Below, piece by piece: positions 60,987-64,000 of a DNA stretch of 64,000 nt. Position 1 is the stretch's first letter; each line of letters starts with the position of its first letter. Position numbers and translations under genes: made by a program. The notes beneath the pieces were generated by a model. It was given only the letters and a program-made list of their open reading frames with translations, made no database searches and was not told the origin of the DNA. The stretch comes from Hypomesus transpacificus (lineage: Eukaryota > Chordata > Actinopteri > Osmeriformes > Osmeridae): assembly GCF_021917145.1 (NCBI RefSeq), contig NC_061070.1, forward strand, positions 8,294,743 through 8,358,742, read 5' to 3'.

Positions 60987-63900
60987 ATGGAATCAAACAA
61001 GGACGAAGCGGAACGGTGTATAAAGATTGCTCTCAATGCACTCAGCAAAAACCAACCAGACAAATCTAGGAGGTTTCTTGAGAAAGCACAACGCTTGTTT
61101 CCAACTGACCAAGCTAAAAGTACGTCAGTGTTATTTGTATTTTAGCTTGGATTTCATGCAATTTTCTGGGCCATTGGCTTTGCTGTGTAGATACAAATCT
61201 GCAATGGCTTGCGAATCCTAGCTAACTGGTTAGTGTGGTACTTGTAGTCCTGTTACTTTCAAATGACACACAACCGCTGTTAATTATTTTCGATTGACCT
61301 CTTTTCGTGTCTGCAGTTGATTATGTGCTTTTCATGTTGCTACTGTAGCTTACTATTTAAGTAGCCTACCCACGTTACTACCTTGTAGCAGTACTAGCTC
61401 TAATAAGTCTTATGTGTCTCGTTAACGGCTGTTCTAAACTCTAGCTCTTTTCATTTGTATCTTGCTTGTTAGTCAGCTTCCATGATGTAACTAGTTGTCC
61501 AGTAGTATCTGATCCTCACATATATTGCTTACATTTGGGCCTCCTATTGTGTTTTCTATGTATATCTAACTATCTTGTATAAGATCAATATGTAGCCACC
61601 ACAGACAGAGCTGTTGCTCATAGCATCTCCTTCTCTCTCTGTCAGATATATTGGAGTCCCTCACACAGAACGGTAAACCTCCGAACGAAAATAGTACTCC
61701 TATGAACGGGGATAGCTCTGGAGTGAGGAACCGCAGCCATGGAAATGATTCTCATGCGTCGGAGGAGACTGCCACAGACGCAGCCAAACCATACACTGCA
61801 GATCAGCTGGATGCTGTGAAAAAGTGAGTTCACTATTGTTTATCGTTTTAAGTAAGCTAAATATCTACCATAAGCTTCGACCACGGACGGATTGACACTT
61901 TGTTAGGCCTTACAATAGTACAAATATAATACGGGTAACACGGTTGACAGCAAATCACTTGTACTCAGCAACTACCCCTCACTCAGGACATCCTCTGACA
62001 TTAAAAGAAACATGTATGTGTCATACTAAATAGCTAAACCAGTAGCCAGCTCCAACACATATAGTATGTCTAATGCAGTCAGATGCCAGAGACAATTGTA
62101 TAATACATTTTATATTTGAAGCACTTTCCAATACATGCAATTTTTAAAAATAGTTTACTGTCACATTAAGAAATCGAACACAGCTTGTGGAAGTAAATGC
62201 TTGTTCTTTTGAAACCTAGTCATAGTCTCAGTCAGTCTTTAACTTTAAGAATAAGACGATGACATGTAACGTCAATGCAACAGATCTATCAGCCCTAGTT
62301 TGTAAGTCGCCAGTCCGGGTTCTACACTTGAGCGGGTCAAAAGACTCCACCCCTTGCCGCTTAACAACCCTCATTTGCTGATTCAAATGATTTACTAGTT
62401 CAAACCAATCATATATCAAAGTGTTTATATTGCTTTGTTATTGGCCATTAAAATGTCTGTTGTGTTTTTTGTCTGACAAGTCACTGCTTTCAACAAATAA
62501 ATACACTTTCTCCAGCCAAACACCCCCCCCCCCCCTCCCCCACCGTAGCCTGTGTCTAAATCCGTCCCTGGCTCCGACCTGTCTCATTCTAATATTAGTA
62601 GTCAATAGTAATGTATTAATCAGGATATTTTTTTGTTCATGTCTGACATATATTTGCTCATCAATGTGACGGTTGCATCTGGGTTGGCTAAAGGATCAAG
62701 AGTTGTAAAAATTACTATGAGATTCTGGGAGTTGAAAAGGACGCTGCAGAGGAGGATCTAAAAAAGGCCTACAGAAAACTGGCTCTGAAATTCCATCCAG
62801 ATAAAAACCATGCACCAGGAGCCACAGAAGCATTTAAGGGTGAATACATCAGTCCCCTAAAAGGCCAATATTCTTATCACTTAAGACACTACATCCCCTG
62901 TGTTATTGACAATGCTGCACATTATAACATTGATTTTATGTTCCCCAGCTATTGGTAATGCGTATGCTGTGCTGAGTAATACAGAAAAACGTAAGCAGTA
63001 TGACCAATATGGAGAAGAGAGGGCCCACCCAACCAGACAGAGGCAACAGCGCCATGACTTTGAAGCAGACATCTCACCGGAAGACCTCTTTAACATGTTC
63101 TTTGGAGGAGGCTTTCCATCAAGTCAGTTGAGAATTGCAAAACATTCAATCAAATGTACACCTGGGTAATGGCTAGGCTACATGTGTCTTTAATCAATGT
63201 TACTTTGTTTTACTTTCCAGGTAATGTACATGTTTACAGAAATGGAAGAATGCATTTTGGCCATCAGCAAAGGGGAGAGAGGAGAGAACAACCCCGGGAA
63301 GTAAGTGAAATTTGATCAGTTTTGTGCAATGCATTTCTTATTTTCGGGAAAATGTTAAAGTCCACACTAGAGATGAGTGGTCTGACACACTCTATTCTCT
63401 GTCAGGGAGGCCTGGCACTGTTTGTCCAGCTCATGCCCATCCTCATCCTCATCGTCGTCTCTGCTCTCAGCCAAATGATGGTGTCCCAGCCTCCCTACAG
63501 CCTTAGCTACCGCCCGTAAGTAAACCTAGCTAGCTATAAGGACTTTTTTTTAATAATCTCATTCAGAAAATATGTTGCATATTTTCTAACTTAATATTGT
63601 CATGATGTTCCCTTTTCCAGGTCAGCTGGCCATATTCATAAGAGACACACGCCGCTCCTGAAAGTGCCTTATTATGTGGGTGAACGCTTCACAGATGAAT
63701 ACTCTGGAAACAACCTGAAGAATGTAGAGAGAAATGTGGAGGAAGACTACATCTCCAACCTCAGAAACAATTGTTGGAAGGAGAAGCAACAGAGTTAGTC
63801 AGACCCAAATCTTAAAATCTGAACAGTTGATTGGTTAAAAACACCAGCCTGAAATACCAATTCATATTTGATAAATATTTTCTTGTGTGTCCTTTTTTCT

Positions 63901-64000
63901 TCAGAGGAAGGCTTGCTGTATCGTGCCCGTTATTTTGGAGACTCTGACTTATATCAAAGGGCTCAGAGGATGGGCACTCCCAGCTGTTCCAGACTGTCGG
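60987..64000 (+). CDS. dnajb12: DnaJ homolog subfamily B member 12, eight exons visible, 3' end outside window
   Basis: Tail-region J-protein of the ER membrane whose cytosolic J domain recruits Hsc70 for ER-associated degradation. Exons (plus): 60987-61119, 61646-61823, 62694-62839, 62949-63122, 63221-63300, 63406-63515, 63621-63793 and from 63905 to beyond the window. Phases agree. The start [16 protein letters not shown] matches human DNAJB12. The J domain (about residues 105-170) contains [11 protein letters not shown], the HPD motif in [16 protein letters not shown], and [36 protein letters not shown] is the G/F-like linker. [17 protein letters not shown] is the membrane segment, followed by the DUF1977 region ([20 protein letters not shown]). 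The last bases read GTPSCSRLS, close to the expected end. The Ser-Cys-rich C-terminus and the linker separate it from DNAJB14. Confidence 0.96.
62522..62541. repeat. C-rich run in dnajb12 intron 2
   Basis: A poly(C) run interrupted once by T lies in the intron between exons 2 and 3. It has no coding relevance and is a likely spot for sequencing length errors. Confidence 0.85.

Overview
The window is nuclear DNA of a ray-finned (teleost) fish. Five vertebrate genes with ordinary GT-AG introns can be rebuilt exon by exon, and the space between them is full of fish-type transposon remnants: piggyBac, hAT-like elements, a CR1/Rex1-like LINE, tRNA-headed SINEs and foldback elements. I see no prokaryotic genes, CRISPR arrays or operons. 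The species cannot be named from the sequence alone.

Layout. 1-4651 holds six exons of hif1an on the minus strand; its 3' end lies outside the window. 4652-19700 is a transposon graveyard: a hAT-like fragment, a 21-bp heptad-coding repeat beside a piggyBac remnant, a hAT-like copy, a 4-kb element with terminal inverted repeats and two opposed subterminal satellites, and a foldback element split by a LINE. 19758-20243 is a two-exon PTPN7-like relic that lacks the catalytic P-loop exon. 20810-26726 (minus) is a nine-exon gene I do not recognise, broken by two in-frame TAG codons and two frameshifts. 26810-37620 is again repeat-rich, with two more piggyBac remnants in opposite orientation. 37621-41950 has no gene I can support.

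The right half is gene-dense: wnt8b (minus, 42596-47025), scd (minus, 52685-56100), trmt2b (minus, 59195-60809) and dnajb12 (plus, 60987 to beyond the right edge). trmt2b and dnajb12 are head to head, with 177 bp between their start codons.

The order scd, wnt8b, hif1an on one strand matches human 10q24. The human genes between WNT8B and HIF1AN (SEC31B, NDUFB8) are not seen here; the transposon-rich block and the unrecognised gene occupy that interval. The genes do not form one pathway: hif1an encodes an oxygen sensor, wnt8b a brain-patterning ligand, scd a lipid desaturase, trmt2b a mitochondrial RNA methyltransferase and dnajb12 an ER co-chaperone.

The most informative structures are nested insertions that can be dated inside the window. 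A 117-bp hAT-type element has a perfect 8-bp target duplication, and its empty site is preserved in another repeat copy. A LINE sits in one arm of a palindrome whose other arm is the empty site. A 45-bp deletion derivative keeps both ends of its parent family.
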